NCBI GenBank assembly: GCA_902635685.1
Contig: CACPOY010000003.1
Span: 80,557 to 138,493, forward strand
DNA length: 57,937 nt
From: an uncultured Pelagibacteraceae bacterium
GTDB lineage: Bacteria > Pseudomonadota > Alphaproteobacteria > Pelagibacterales > Pelagibacteraceae
Direction of reading: 5' to 3'
Below the pieces are notes generated by a model. The model saw nothing but the letters and a program-made list of their open reading frames with translations. It searched no databases and was not told where the DNA came from. The translations under genes and the position numbers were made by a program. Below, in pieces: positions 45,729 to 53,757 of the stretch; the first letter of the stretch is position 1; every line of letters begins with the position of its first letter.

Positions 45729-46124
45729 ATGAAACTAACTATTCCCTATTATTTACATAAAGCTGGCGCTGGTTTTCCTTCACCTGCTACTGATTATATC
45801 GAAGAAGACATCGATCTGAACATGCATTTAATCAAAAATGTTCCAGCTACTTTCATTATCAGAGTTCAGGGTAAATCCATGGTTGATGTTGGTATTAATG
45901 ATGGAGACTTATTGGTTGTCGATAAAAGTTTAAAACCAAAAAATTTTTCAACGGTTATTGCAAATGTTCATGATGAACTTGTGGTTAAAACTTTAGTTCA
46001 AGAGAGAGATAAAAAATTTCTATCGTCTGGATCTAAAAATTTTTCAGACAGAATCTTAATTAATGAAGAAGAAGATATTTTTATTTGGGGAGTTGTGACT
46101 TATGTCATCCATTCAACGTACTAA
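45729..46124 (+). CDS. umuD: UmuD, self-cleaving SOS protein
   Basis: UmuD is the S24-family regulator of translesion polymerase V. It cuts itself on RecA filaments to give active UmuD'. With the ATG at 45729 (131 residues) the key residues fall ten below E. coli numbers throughout: cleavage at Ala14-Gly15 in AGFPSPATDY (E. coli Cys24-Gly25), Ser50 in QGKSMVDVGINDGD (Ser60) and Lys87 in ELVVKTL (Lys97). A longer reading from the ATG at 45699 would start inside the promoter and upstream of the SOS box, so I reject it. It overlaps umuC by 23 bases. Confidence 0.93.
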   Translation: MKLTIPYYLHKAGAGFPSPATDYIEEDIDLNMHLIKNVPATFIIRVQGKSMVDVGINDGDLLVVDKSLKPKNFSTVIANVHDELVVKTLVQERDKKFLSSGSKNFSDRILINEEEDIFIWGVVTYVIHSTY

Positions 46125-47382
46125 AAAAATAGGCTTAGTTGATTGTAATTCTTTCTATGTTTCATGTGAAAGATTATTTAATCCAAAAATAAGAAAAAAA
46201 CCTGTGGTTGTTTTGTCCAATAATGATGGTTGTATCATTTCTAGATCCAATGAAGCAAAAGCATTGGGGATCAAAATGGGTGAGCCTTATTTTAAAGCAA
46301 AAGATATCATTATTAAAAATAAAGTTGAAGTTTTTTCGTCAAATTACTCTTTATATGGAGATTTATCTAGAAGAGTAATGAGAACTCTAAAAAGATTTAA
46401 TACTGAAATAGAGGTGTATTCAATTGATGAGGCATTTATAGATTTATCTAATTTTCCAGACTCGGAGGTCGAAAAAGTTGGAAGAGAAATTAGAGAAACA
46501 GTTTTACAATGGACTGGTATTCCAACTAGTATTGGTATCGCTAAAACTAAAACTTTAAGTAAAGTTGCAAATCATATTGCAAAGAAAAAACAATCAGGAG
46601 TAACAAGTTTAATCGGTATTGAGAATTTAGATCCTATTTTAGAAAAAGTTGAAATCAATGATGTTTGGGGCGTTGGTAGACAGCTTACAAAATTTTATCA
46701 AAAAAACGGCATCTATAATGCCAAACAACTTAAAAGTAAATCTAATACCTGGATCAAAAAATGTTCTAATGTTTTAAGCTCAAGAACTGCAATGGAGCTT
46801 AGAGGAGTTCCATGTATTGATTTAGAGACCACACAAACAAAAAGAAAAAGCTGTGTAGTTTCAAGATCATTTGGTAAAAGAATAGAAAGTTTTCAAGAAC
46901 TAAAAGAAGCAGTTGCTAATTATTGTTTAAATGCTTCTGAAAAAATTAGATCAGAGTCTTTAGTTGCAAAAGCAATTACAGTTTTTGTTAGGACTAGCCC
47001 ATTTCAAAGAAATTACGGTTATTATTCAAATGCTAAAACAATTGATTTTCCTATTGCAACAAACAATAGTATTGAAACTGTTAAAACTGCAATTGCAATA
47101 TTAGAAAATATTTTTAAAAACGGCTGTCGTTATCAAAAAGCAGGTGTCATGCTTACAGGATTACGTAATGATGACGGAAGAAAAAATTTATTCTCATCAG
47201 AAAAAGATGAAAAAATAAAAAGTTTAATGCAATCAATTGATAATACTAATTATAAATATGGTAGATCCACTTTAAGCCTTGCAAGTGCTGGCGTTCACAA
47301 AAAATGGAATATGAGAAGACAATATTCATCTAAAATAGATACAGCTGATTTTTATTGTTTACCAACAATTAAGGTTAGATAG
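46102..47382 (+). CDS. umuC: UmuC, DNA polymerase V catalytic subunit
   Basis: This 426-residue Y-family polymerase copies damaged DNA together with UmuD'. The catalytic acidic residues lie in GLVDCNSFYVSCERLF (N-terminal Asp) and VYSIDEAFIDLS (Asp-Glu). VVLSNNDGCIISRSNEAKAL is the nucleotide-binding finger. The length is near E. coli UmuC (422). The ATG lies 23 bases inside umuD, so expression is coupled and SOS-controlled through the upstream box. Confidence 0.95.
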   Translation: MSSIQRTKKIGLVDCNSFYVSCERLFNPKIRKKPVVVLSNNDGCIISRSNEAKALGIKMGEPYFKAKDIIIKNKVEVFSSNYSLYGDLSRRVMRTLKRFNTEIEVYSIDEAFIDLSNFPDSEVEKVGREIRETVLQWTGIPTSIGIAKTKTLSKVANHIAKKKQSGVTSLIGIENLDPILEKVEINDVWGVGRQLTKFYQKNGIYNAKQLKSKSNTWIKKCSNVLSSRTAMELRGVPCIDLETTQTKRKSCVVSRSFGKRIESFQELKEAVANYCLNASEKIRSESLVAKAITVFVRTSPFQRNYGYYSNAKTIDFPIATNNSIETVKTAIAILENIFKNGCRYQKAGVMLTGLRNDDGRKNLFSSEKDEKIKSLMQSIDNTNYKYGRSTLSLASAGVHKKWNMRRQYSSKIDTADFYCLPTIKVR

Positions 47383-47406
47383 TTTGGAATTAAAGGATTT
47401 TAAAAA

Positions 47407-50094
47407 TTAACCAGTATTTTTCATTGCAGCAGAAATTCCAGCTATAGAGGTCAATAAAGCATCATTTAAGAAATCTTTATCTTTTTTATTTTTACACTTC
47501 TTAAGCTTTTTAATAACTATTGGCTGAATAATATTTAAAACCTCCGAGTAAATACTTCTAATAATAATGGATGTCCTAAATTGTCTTCTAGAAGCAATTA
47601 TTTCTCTCGGTGTAATTTTCTTATTCAGCTTTTTAATTGCATCAAATTGAAACCTTAGTTTTTTTCCAACTCTCTTTAAGCTTGAGTCAGCTAAATACTC
47701 CTCATAAATCTTAGATATTTCAGGATCAGCTTTTGAAATTACCATGTCTAAAATATCAAGCATTGAATTGAAAAATGGCCAATTTCTCTCCATATCAAAC
47801 AATGTCCTTCTAAATTGACTTATGTATGAATATCTTAGAGCCTCAGCACTTCCCAACCATGCTGGGAGCATAAGTCGAATTTGAGTCCATGCAAAAACCC
47901 AGGGGATTGCTCTTAAACTTTTGATATTGTCGTTGTTTTTTCTTTTTGAAGGTCGTGAACCAATAGATAATTTACCAAGTGCTTTGTGAGGAGTAACTGT
48001 TCTAAAATATTTAATAAAATCAGAATTTTGATTAATATTTTCTCTGTAAGAGTTTTTTGATATATCTGACATTTTTTCGATTAATGATCTCCAATTCTTT
48101 TTTGGAATTGGGGGAGGATTTAAAGTAGCCTCTGTAACAGCGCCTATATAGCTACATAGATTATATTTAGCTAAAGGCTCATACCCATATTTTTGCTGAA
48201 TCACCTCACCTTGATCAGTGATTCTAATTTTTCCATTAACAGAATTTGGAGGTTGAGATCTTAATGTTGCTTGAATTGGACCACCCCCTCTTCCAGGAGA
48301 GCCTCCTCTTCCATGGAAAAAAGTGATATTAATCTTAAATTTTTTTCCTAAATTAATAATTTGTTCTTGTGCTTTATACTGATGCCAACTTGCACAAATT
48401 TTACCAGCATCTTTACTAGAGTCGGAATAACCAATCATTACTTCTTGATCATTTTTTATAATTTTTCTATACCATGATTGCGAAAACAATCTCTCCATCA
48501 CTTTCTTAGCATTAATTAAGTCATCTAGAGTTTCGAATAGTGGAACAACTCTTAGCTTATTCTTAATATTTGCTTCCTTTTGTAAAAATAACACTGATAA
48601 TAAATCAGAGGCAGATGTTGTCATGGATATTACATATGCACCTAAGCATTCACTGGGCTCATTTGCTAAAATTTTAAAAGTGGACCAAACTTCATTATTT
48701 TCTCTATTTCTAAATTTGAAATTTCTAATTTCATTTTTTTTTGAAAAAATCATTTTTTTTAAAAACGATATCTTTTGGTTTTCGCTTAATTTTGAATAAT
48801 CTTTATTAAATCTTTTTTTTGCAAATTCCTTGATGAGTTGACTATGCCGAGATGACTCCTGTCTAATATCCAATCTTGCTAGATTTATTCCAAAACATTT
48901 TGCTCTTCTCATTAAATCTAACAATTCGCCACTTGCAATATTTTCATTTTGATTCTGCTCTAAAGATTCTCTTACCACTCTTAATGGTTTTAATATTTCT
49001 TCTCGAGAAGTTAATAGTTTTTTATGATTTAATGGTTTTTTATGCACTAAGTGTTGTTCAATTGATCTGTGAGTTATCCTCATTTTATCTCGTAAAGGTC
49101 TTAAAAAAACTCGATATGGCTCAAATGATTTACCGACTTTTTTTTGGATTTTTTTTGAGCATTTTTCCATGGAATAAGATCTTATAATTTTGGTAAGAGC
49201 CTTCTCATATAATTTTGCCGCTTCCCATCTGGATAATAAAATTACTTGTTTTGTAACATTTGCTGTAACATTTGGATTACCATCTCGATCTCCACCCATC
49301 CATGATCCAAATTCAATTGGGTTAAAATTTTTAGGTAATCCTTTTTTCATATTCTGAACAAATATTGAATTTAACCTTCTATAAACCTTTGGAATTGTAT
49401 CCCATAAACTATCCTCAATAATTGCAAGACCCCATCTTGCTTCATCAAATGGGGAAGGCTTAAATCTTTTCAAATCGTCTGTATTCCAAATAATAGTTAA
49501 TTCATCTAAAAGTTTTTTTTCTAAAATTTTTAACTTTGATGGAAAATGTTTTAAAAGATCCCTTTGTTCAAGAATTTCAATTATATTATGGTATTTTTGA
49601 ATTAGGGTTCTTCTTTTTACCTCAGTAGGATGTGCTGTTAAAACAATTCCTATTCTTAAATTTTTGGCAGTATTGTAAATTTTTGTTTCTGAAAGTTTTT
49701 TGTTTTTGAAAAGATCTTCAAAAATTTCCTCTATAAACAAATTATTACTTGATATTTTCTTCTTGCTATTTTCATATTCGTCCAGTTTTCTAGAAGTATC
49801 AATTTGATCGGCCAAATTAATAAAATTCATAAAATGTGTAAATGCTCTTGTTAATTTAAAAGAGTTTTTCGGGCTCAAGTTTTTAACTGCTTTTATAACT
49901 TTTTGATTAGTTTGCCTTGAATTTGGATTAACTTTATTAGCTTTTGATAACTTCCTTACTTTTTCAACTAATTCAAAAAATTTTTGACCCTCTTGTTCTT
50001 TAATCACTTTTCCTAATATATTTCCCAAATATTTTACATTCTCTCTAAAAAATTTAGTAGGAATACGCTCGTAATAAAGATCTCTTTTTTTCAT
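47407..50094 (-). CDS. ppc: Phosphoenolpyruvate carboxylase
   Basis: PEPC fixes bicarbonate onto PEP to make oxaloacetate, refilling the TCA cycle. The 895-residue protein has the catalytic His in LTAHPTEVKRRT, the glycine-rich loop FHGRGGSPGRGGGP, the GYSDSSKDAG segment and the conserved C-terminus AAMKNTG. It overlaps the upstream glycosyltransferase gene by four bases. In SAR11 an anaplerotic bicarbonate step is thought to support growth on organic acids and, possibly, light-assisted carbon fixation. Confidence 0.96.
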   Translation of the reverse strand: MKKRDLYYERIPTKFFRENVKYLGNILGKVIKEQEGQKFFELVEKVRKLSKANKVNPNSRQTNQKVIKAVKNLSPKNSFKLTRAFTHFMNFINLADQIDTSRKLDEYENSKKKISSNNLFIEEIFEDLFKNKKLSETKIYNTAKNLRIGIVLTAHPTEVKRRTLIQKYHNIIEILEQRDLLKHFPSKLKILEKKLLDELTIIWNTDDLKRFKPSPFDEARWGLAIIEDSLWDTIPKVYRRLNSIFVQNMKKGLPKNFNPIEFGSWMGGDRDGNPNVTANVTKQVILLSRWEAAKLYEKALTKIIRSYSMEKCSKKIQKKVGKSFEPYRVFLRPLRDKMRITHRSIEQHLVHKKPLNHKKLLTSREEILKPLRVVRESLEQNQNENIASGELLDLMRRAKCFGINLARLDIRQESSRHSQLIKEFAKKRFNKDYSKLSENQKISFLKKMIFSKKNEIRNFKFRNRENNEVWSTFKILANEPSECLGAYVISMTTSASDLLSVLFLQKEANIKNKLRVVPLFETLDDLINAKKVMERLFSQSWYRKIIKNDQEVMIGYSDSSKDAGKICASWHQYKAQEQIINLGKKFKINITFFHGRGGSPGRGGGPIQATLRSQPPNSVNGKIRITDQGEVIQQKYGYEPLAKYNLCSYIGAVTEATLNPPPIPKKNWRSLIEKMSDISKNSYRENINQNSDFIKYFRTVTPHKALGKLSIGSRPSKRKNNDNIKSLRAIPWVFAWTQIRLMLPAWLGSAEALRYSYISQFRRTLFDMERNWPFFNSMLDILDMVISKADPEISKIYEEYLADSSLKRVGKKLRFQFDAIKKLNKKITPREIIASRRQFRTSIIIRSIYSEVLNIIQPIVIKKLKKCKNKKDKDFLNDALLTSIAGISAAMKNTG

Positions 50095-50960
50095 TGGATA
50101 ATATCGATATTTTTAATTAATTTTAACGAATTTTTAAAATCATCCATATTTTCTCTTAGTGAGAGATTTGAAATTAAATAAACAGCAACTAGCAAAAATA
50201 TGATTGGTATTGCAGTTATTATGGAGGCATTACTCTTAATTAATAAGATATAAAGAATAATAAATAATGCTGATCGAATTAAAAAAGTTTTCCGAAAGAC
50301 ACTAATTATTGAAAGAGAATGTTTGATCAAATTGTAAAAACTCATTTTTGATGGACCGAAATATCTTTTTCCTCTTATCGAGGGTATCGTTAATAAATCT
50401 TTTTCTATTTTCTTTAATGATCCTGAAAAGCTGTTCCATGTAGCTTTTTCATTTATCATTTTCCCGACAATTAATTTAGGTAAACATGTAAAATTACCAA
50501 ATTTAATTAATTGACCAGTAAAAACAAAAGTAAATAACTTGTGTAGGAAGTAACAAACTTTAAATTTCAAGTTTTCTGACCTCTTAATTCTTTCACCAAC
50601 TATAGGTTTATTATTTGAATTTTTAATTTTGTTTAAAAAATCTTTTATTTCCTCTGGTCTATCTTCACCATCTCCGTCCATAGGTATAATGTAATCAAAA
50701 TTATTCTTTTCAAATAAATATTTTAAGCCTGTTGCAATACATCTTGCGTGTCCTTGGTTTTTGCTCATATTTAAAATTTTTATTGATTGAATATTTCCAA
50801 ATTTTTTTTCTTCGGTGGAACGATCATGGTTAGAAGCATCATTAACAATTAAAATTGAAATTTGAAATTTTTCGCTGATTTGAAGTTGATCAATTTCTTC
50901 TATCAATTTAAATACGGACTGCCAATCATTATATACAGGTATCAAAATTTTAATTTTCAT
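50091..50960 (-). CDS. Family 2 glycosyltransferase, polyprenyl-phosphate sugar type
   Basis: This 289-residue GT2 enzyme has a cytosolic catalytic domain (LIPVYNDW, VNDASNH, IIPMDGDGEDRPEEI with the metal-binding acidic cluster) and two C-terminal membrane helices (about residues 228-268). That layout resembles dolichol/undecaprenyl-phosphate sugar synthases. The GT39-like gene lies 17 bases upstream on the same strand. The pair suggests that a sugar is loaded onto a polyprenyl carrier and then moved to an acceptor outside the membrane. Confidence 0.83.
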   Translation of the reverse strand: MKIKILIPVYNDWQSVFKLIEEIDQLQISEKFQISILIVNDASNHDRSTEEKKFGNIQSIKILNMSKNQGHARCIATGLKYLFEKNNFDYIIPMDGDGEDRPEEIKDFLNKIKNSNNKPIVGERIKRSENLKFKVCYFLHKLFTFVFTGQLIKFGNFTCLPKLIVGKMINEKATWNSFSGSLKKIEKDLLTIPSIRGKRYFGPSKMSFYNLIKHSLSIISVFRKTFLIRSALFIILYILLIKSNASIITAIPIIFLLVAVYLISNLSLRENMDDFKNSLKLIKNIDIIQ

Positions 50961-50977
50961 TTAACTAATCTTATATT

Positions 50978-52300
50978 CTAATATCTTCCCAAACAAACTT
51001 CCTCTAAACAAATAAATTGTGAAGATTTGTTTAATTTTTCATTATCGGTTGGCCCTTCCCATTTCGGTCGTGATTTTAAATGATATGAGAGATTACCAGC
51101 TTTCCACTCATCTCCAGTGACAAACTCAATTTCTTTATCAAAATCTTGATCCCATAAAAATTGAACTTTATTAGCAATATCTTTCCCTGGATAATCAGTT
51201 CTCTTGTCAATTTGAGAAACTGAAATATAGGAATAAATAATTGGTGATAAGAAAAATAAAAATAAAAAACTATATATAAATACTTTGATCCTTTTTATAT
51301 CAATTTGAGATCGCAACATATATACGAACAATACTCCAAAAAATAAATAAAAAGGTGTCATCCACATCGTTCTTATTTTTGATCCTGTTATAAAGGCAGT
51401 AATTAAAATTAAAAAAATAGGTAAAATATTTATTGAATATAAAAAAATTAATTTTTTATTTTTCAGGTTTATTCTAAGCTTAATTTTTTTTGTCAAAACC
51501 CAGATTAAAAAGAAAAATGGAATGAGTATGCCAATTTGTTTTATCAAAAAAATGATTGGGTTTTTTATATGATCAATCAAATTAGTTTCTTCAATACCCG
51601 TTCTCTTTAAACCATACGCAATTGTTGCAAATTCATTGTTATAAAGCCATATTATATGTGGCACTAATAGTACAAGAAATACCTCTATGGTTATCAAATA
51701 TTTAAAGTCAAACTTTTTTATTTTTTTGATGAAAATTAAATAAATGAATAATAAATCAATAGATATTAATAAATAAATAAATAAGTATTTGGATAAAAAA
51801 CCAATAGCCGCAAACAATCCAACTAAAAAACAGTCAATAAATTCAATTTCTTTTGATTTATAAATTTTCCATGAATAGTAAACAACTAAAGACCAAAATG
51901 GTAATTGGCAAATATTTACGTTAAATTCTGGTGTAGTAAAATTATAGAAATATATCGACTCTAATAATAATACAGAAATTAAACTTAATTTAATATCTTC
52001 TAAAATTTCATAAGCAAATTTAAAAACAAAATAAAAAGCTATTAATACAAATGCTTGACTTAGTAAATAAAACACCCAATCTTGGGCACCAAATATTTGA
52101 TATAATAATTCTGTAAAAAAAGCACTCATTGGCGGATGCTTATCAAATCCCCAATCTAAATTACTTCCCCAAGCAAGAGCTTCGATTGTATCTAGAGGTA
52201 AATTCTTGTTCGTTAAGGAAGGGACTAAAGTCCAAATTATTAAATGAGATAAAGCAAAAATAAAAAAAATATTATTAATATTTCTATTTAAAACATTCAT
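50978..52300 (-). CDS. GT39/ArnT-like membrane glycosyltransferase
   Basis: This integral membrane protein has about eleven helices and resembles the PMT_2/ArnT group, which moves a sugar from a polyprenyl phosphate to lipid A or protein in the periplasm. The first outer loop has the family pattern of acidic residues, LPLDTIEALAWGSN and DWGFDKHPPMSAFF. I choose the ATG at 52300 (440 residues). A GTG at 52336 would add 12 residues of poor fit. It acts together with the GT2 gene downstream, judging from context. Confidence 0.78.
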   Translation of the reverse strand: MNVLNRNINNIFFIFALSHLIIWTLVPSLTNKNLPLDTIEALAWGSNLDWGFDKHPPMSAFFTELLYQIFGAQDWVFYLLSQAFVLIAFYFVFKFAYEILEDIKLSLISVLLLESIYFYNFTTPEFNVNICQLPFWSLVVYYSWKIYKSKEIEFIDCFLVGLFAAIGFLSKYLFIYLLISIDLLFIYLIFIKKIKKFDFKYLITIEVFLVLLVPHIIWLYNNEFATIAYGLKRTGIEETNLIDHIKNPIIFLIKQIGILIPFFFLIWVLTKKIKLRINLKNKKLIFLYSINILPIFLILITAFITGSKIRTMWMTPFYLFFGVLFVYMLRSQIDIKRIKVFIYSFLFLFFLSPIIYSYISVSQIDKRTDYPGKDIANKVQFLWDQDFDKEIEFVTGDEWKAGNLSYHLKSRPKWEGPTDNEKLNKSSQFICLEEVCLGRY

Positions 52301-52343
52301 TAATAAATATTTACAATAATTAAGCTTACTTGACACCCCTAAT

Positions 52344-52379
52344 TTGCTGAATATACTCCTTCGAATTTATAATATAGAA
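52344..52379 (+). promoter_or_regulatory. Candidate dksA promoter giving leaderless mRNA
   Basis: A perfect TATAAT at 52368-52373 ends six bases before the ATG at 52380. TTGCTG at 52344-52349 is 18 bases upstream as a partial -35. Transcription should begin on or beside the A of the start codon. The 79-base spacer to divergent GT39 holds no Shine-Dalgarno for dksA. Confidence 0.6.
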
Positions 52380-52910
52380 ATGTCCAAAACTGCCAAAAGA
52401 AAAAAAATAAAAAAAATAAAAAAAATAAAGCCAAAAATTGATAAAAAAACTAAAACTAAAGTAAATACTAAACCAAAAGAGATTAATAAAGGTCCAATTA
52501 AAATTTCTAAAACTTATATTCCTAGAGAAAATGAAAAATATATGTGCGAAAAACATAAAGTTTTTTTTAGGATTAAGCTACAAGAGTGGAGAAAAGAACT
52601 TGTAAGAGCTAACAATGAAGCTTTGTACAACGGAAGTATGGATGATAATAGCATATCCGCAGATATTGTTGATCAAGCAAGCTCTTACACAGACAAAAAT
52701 GTTGAAATGAAAGCAATCAATAGACAAATAAAATTAATTTCTGAAATTGATAAAGCCTTAATAAGAATTAAGGATAATACTTATGGTTTTTGTTTGGATA
52801 CAGCTGAGCCTATTGGATTAAAAAGGCTTTTAGCAAGACCGGTAGCAAAATACACAATAGCCGCACAAGAAAAACATGAGAAAAATGAGAAAGTTCACGC
52901 CGATGACTAA
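52380..52910 (+). CDS. dksA: DksA-like transcription factor with degenerate zinc finger
   Basis: This RNA-polymerase-binding regulator of the DksA/TraR family has 176 residues from the ATG at 52380. A very basic N-terminal tail of about 45 residues precedes the coiled coil. The functional tip matches E. coli DksA Asp71/Asp74/Ala76 as Asp95, Asp98 and Ala100 in ADIVDQASS. Of the four zinc cysteines only Cys138 in YGFCLD remains. Alphaproteobacterial DksA proteins with few cysteines, such as Rhodobacter RSP2654, are known to work. A TTG at 52344 would add 12 residues but lies in the promoter. It overlaps the next small ORF by eight bases. Confidence 0.87.
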   Translation: MSKTAKRKKIKKIKKIKPKIDKKTKTKVNTKPKEINKGPIKISKTYIPRENEKYMCEKHKVFFRIKLQEWRKELVRANNEALYNGSMDDNSISADIVDQASSYTDKNVEMKAINRQIKLISEIDKALIRIKDNTYGFCLDTAEPIGLKRLLARPVAKYTIAAQEKHEKNEKVHADD

Positions 52911-53025
52911 AAAAAATAAAAAAAAAATTCATAACCCAATTACATATAATTTTACTAAAAAGTATATTTACTTTTATTATGCTTTTTTTTGGATACTTCT
53001 ATTGTTATTTGTATTTACACGATGA
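52903..53025 (+). CDS. Small basic membrane protein (40 residues), dksA operon
   Basis: This short ORF starts with ATG inside the dksA end (ATGACTAA, eight-base overlap) and ends with TGA. The product has a basic head (MTKKNKKK) and one hydrophobic segment from about residue 22 to 39 (YIYFYYAFFWILLLLFVF), so it should be a single-pass membrane protein with the N-terminus inside. The overlaps at both ends argue that it is translated. I recognise no family. It could also be chance in AT-rich DNA. Confidence 0.55.
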   Translation: MTKKNKKKIHNPITYNFTKKYIYFYYAFFWILLLLFVFTR

Positions 53026-53120
53026 ATAAAAATATTATCTTTATCATTATTATAGTTCTAGCAATAGAACTATCAGGTCACGGTATTATTGTATCATTAA
53101 TGAGATTATTAAATTCCTAG
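53022..53120 (+). CDS. Tiny hydrophobic protein (32 residues), dksA operon
   Basis: The ATG lies in the ATGA overlap with the stop of the preceding small ORF, a typical sign of translational coupling. The 32 residues (MNKNIIFIIIIVLAIEL then SGHGIIVSLMRLLNS) form one membrane helix and a second amphipathic part. A nine-base-pair hairpin with GCAA loop sits inside the frame (53052-53073). It ends 11 bases before the convergent GST gene's stop. No family recognised; real expression is inferred from the overlap chain. Confidence 0.5.
   Translation: MNKNIIFIIIIVLAIELSGHGIIVSLMRLLNS
53052..53073 (+). other. GCAA-loop hairpin inside the tiny ORF
   Basis: ATAGTTCTA (53052-53060), loop GCAA (53061-53064) and TAGAACTAT (53065-53073) form a perfect nine-base-pair stem with a GNRA tetraloop. 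It could mark the 3' end of the dksA transcript or control translation of the tiny ORF. No T run follows. Confidence 0.5.
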
Positions 53121-53130
53121 AGTAAGACTA

Positions 53131-53757
53131 TTAAGCTTTTGGTGGTGACTCATTTTTGTTCATAAATGAAAACCCTTTTATAACAGCATCTCGTTTAGAG
53201 ATTTCATTATACCATCTAGTAAGATTTTTATAATTTTTAAGACCAATATCATGCCATTCGTGTCTTGCTATCCAAGGGAATGTACCAATATCTGCAATTG
53301 TATAATTATCACCTGATAAATATTTTGATTTAGATAATCTCTCATCCAGCTCTTCGTATATTCGTTTAGAAATTTTAAAATACCTTTCCTCACCAAATTT
53401 ACTTTTTCCAGGATTGTAATGATGGAATTGATGATGTTGGCCTAACATTGGACCAAAATAACCCATTTGAGCCATAAGCCATTGGTTAATTTCTAATCTT
53501 TCTTCAGAATTATAAAATTTTCCACTTAACTCGGCTAAATAAATCAAGATTGCTCCAGATTCAAAGACGGTTTTTTTATTTTTATGATCAATAATCACTG
53601 GAATTTTGCTTAAAGGACTTATTTTTTTAAACTCATCCTTAAATTGCTCGCCATTATTAATATCAACTTTGATTACTTTGTAGTCAAATCCAATTTCCTC
53701 AAGCATAATACTAATTTTTTTTCCGTTTGGTGTATTAGCTGAGTAAAGATCTATCAC
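53131..53757 (-). CDS. Glutathione S-transferase
   Basis: This 208-residue GST has the N-terminal thioredoxin-like domain with SANTPNGKKISIMLEEIG (residues 5-22) and the cis-proline glutathione site ISPLSKIPVIID, then ESGAILIYLAE. The C-terminal helical domain has YTIADIGTFPWIARHE. The pattern resembles the YfcG/YghU-like disulfide-bond-reductase branch of bacterial GSTs. It overlaps the ferredoxin-reductase gene by four bases and is last in the proteorhodopsin-ferredoxin-reductase-GST run. Confidence 0.92.
   Translation of the reverse strand: MIDLYSANTPNGKKISIMLEEIGFDYKVIKVDINNGEQFKDEFKKISPLSKIPVIIDHKNKKTVFESGAILIYLAELSGKFYNSEERLEINQWLMAQMGYFGPMLGQHHQFHHYNPGKSKFGEERYFKISKRIYEELDERLSKSKYLSGDNYTIADIGTFPWIARHEWHDIGLKNYKNLTRWYNEISKRDAVIKGFSFMNKNESPPKA

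Noticed and set aside
52326..52556. Reverse-strand ORF (76 codons, Phe-rich) opposite the start of dksA
   Set aside because: It is the antisense of the Lys-rich DksA tail, and dksA has a clear family match and promoter.
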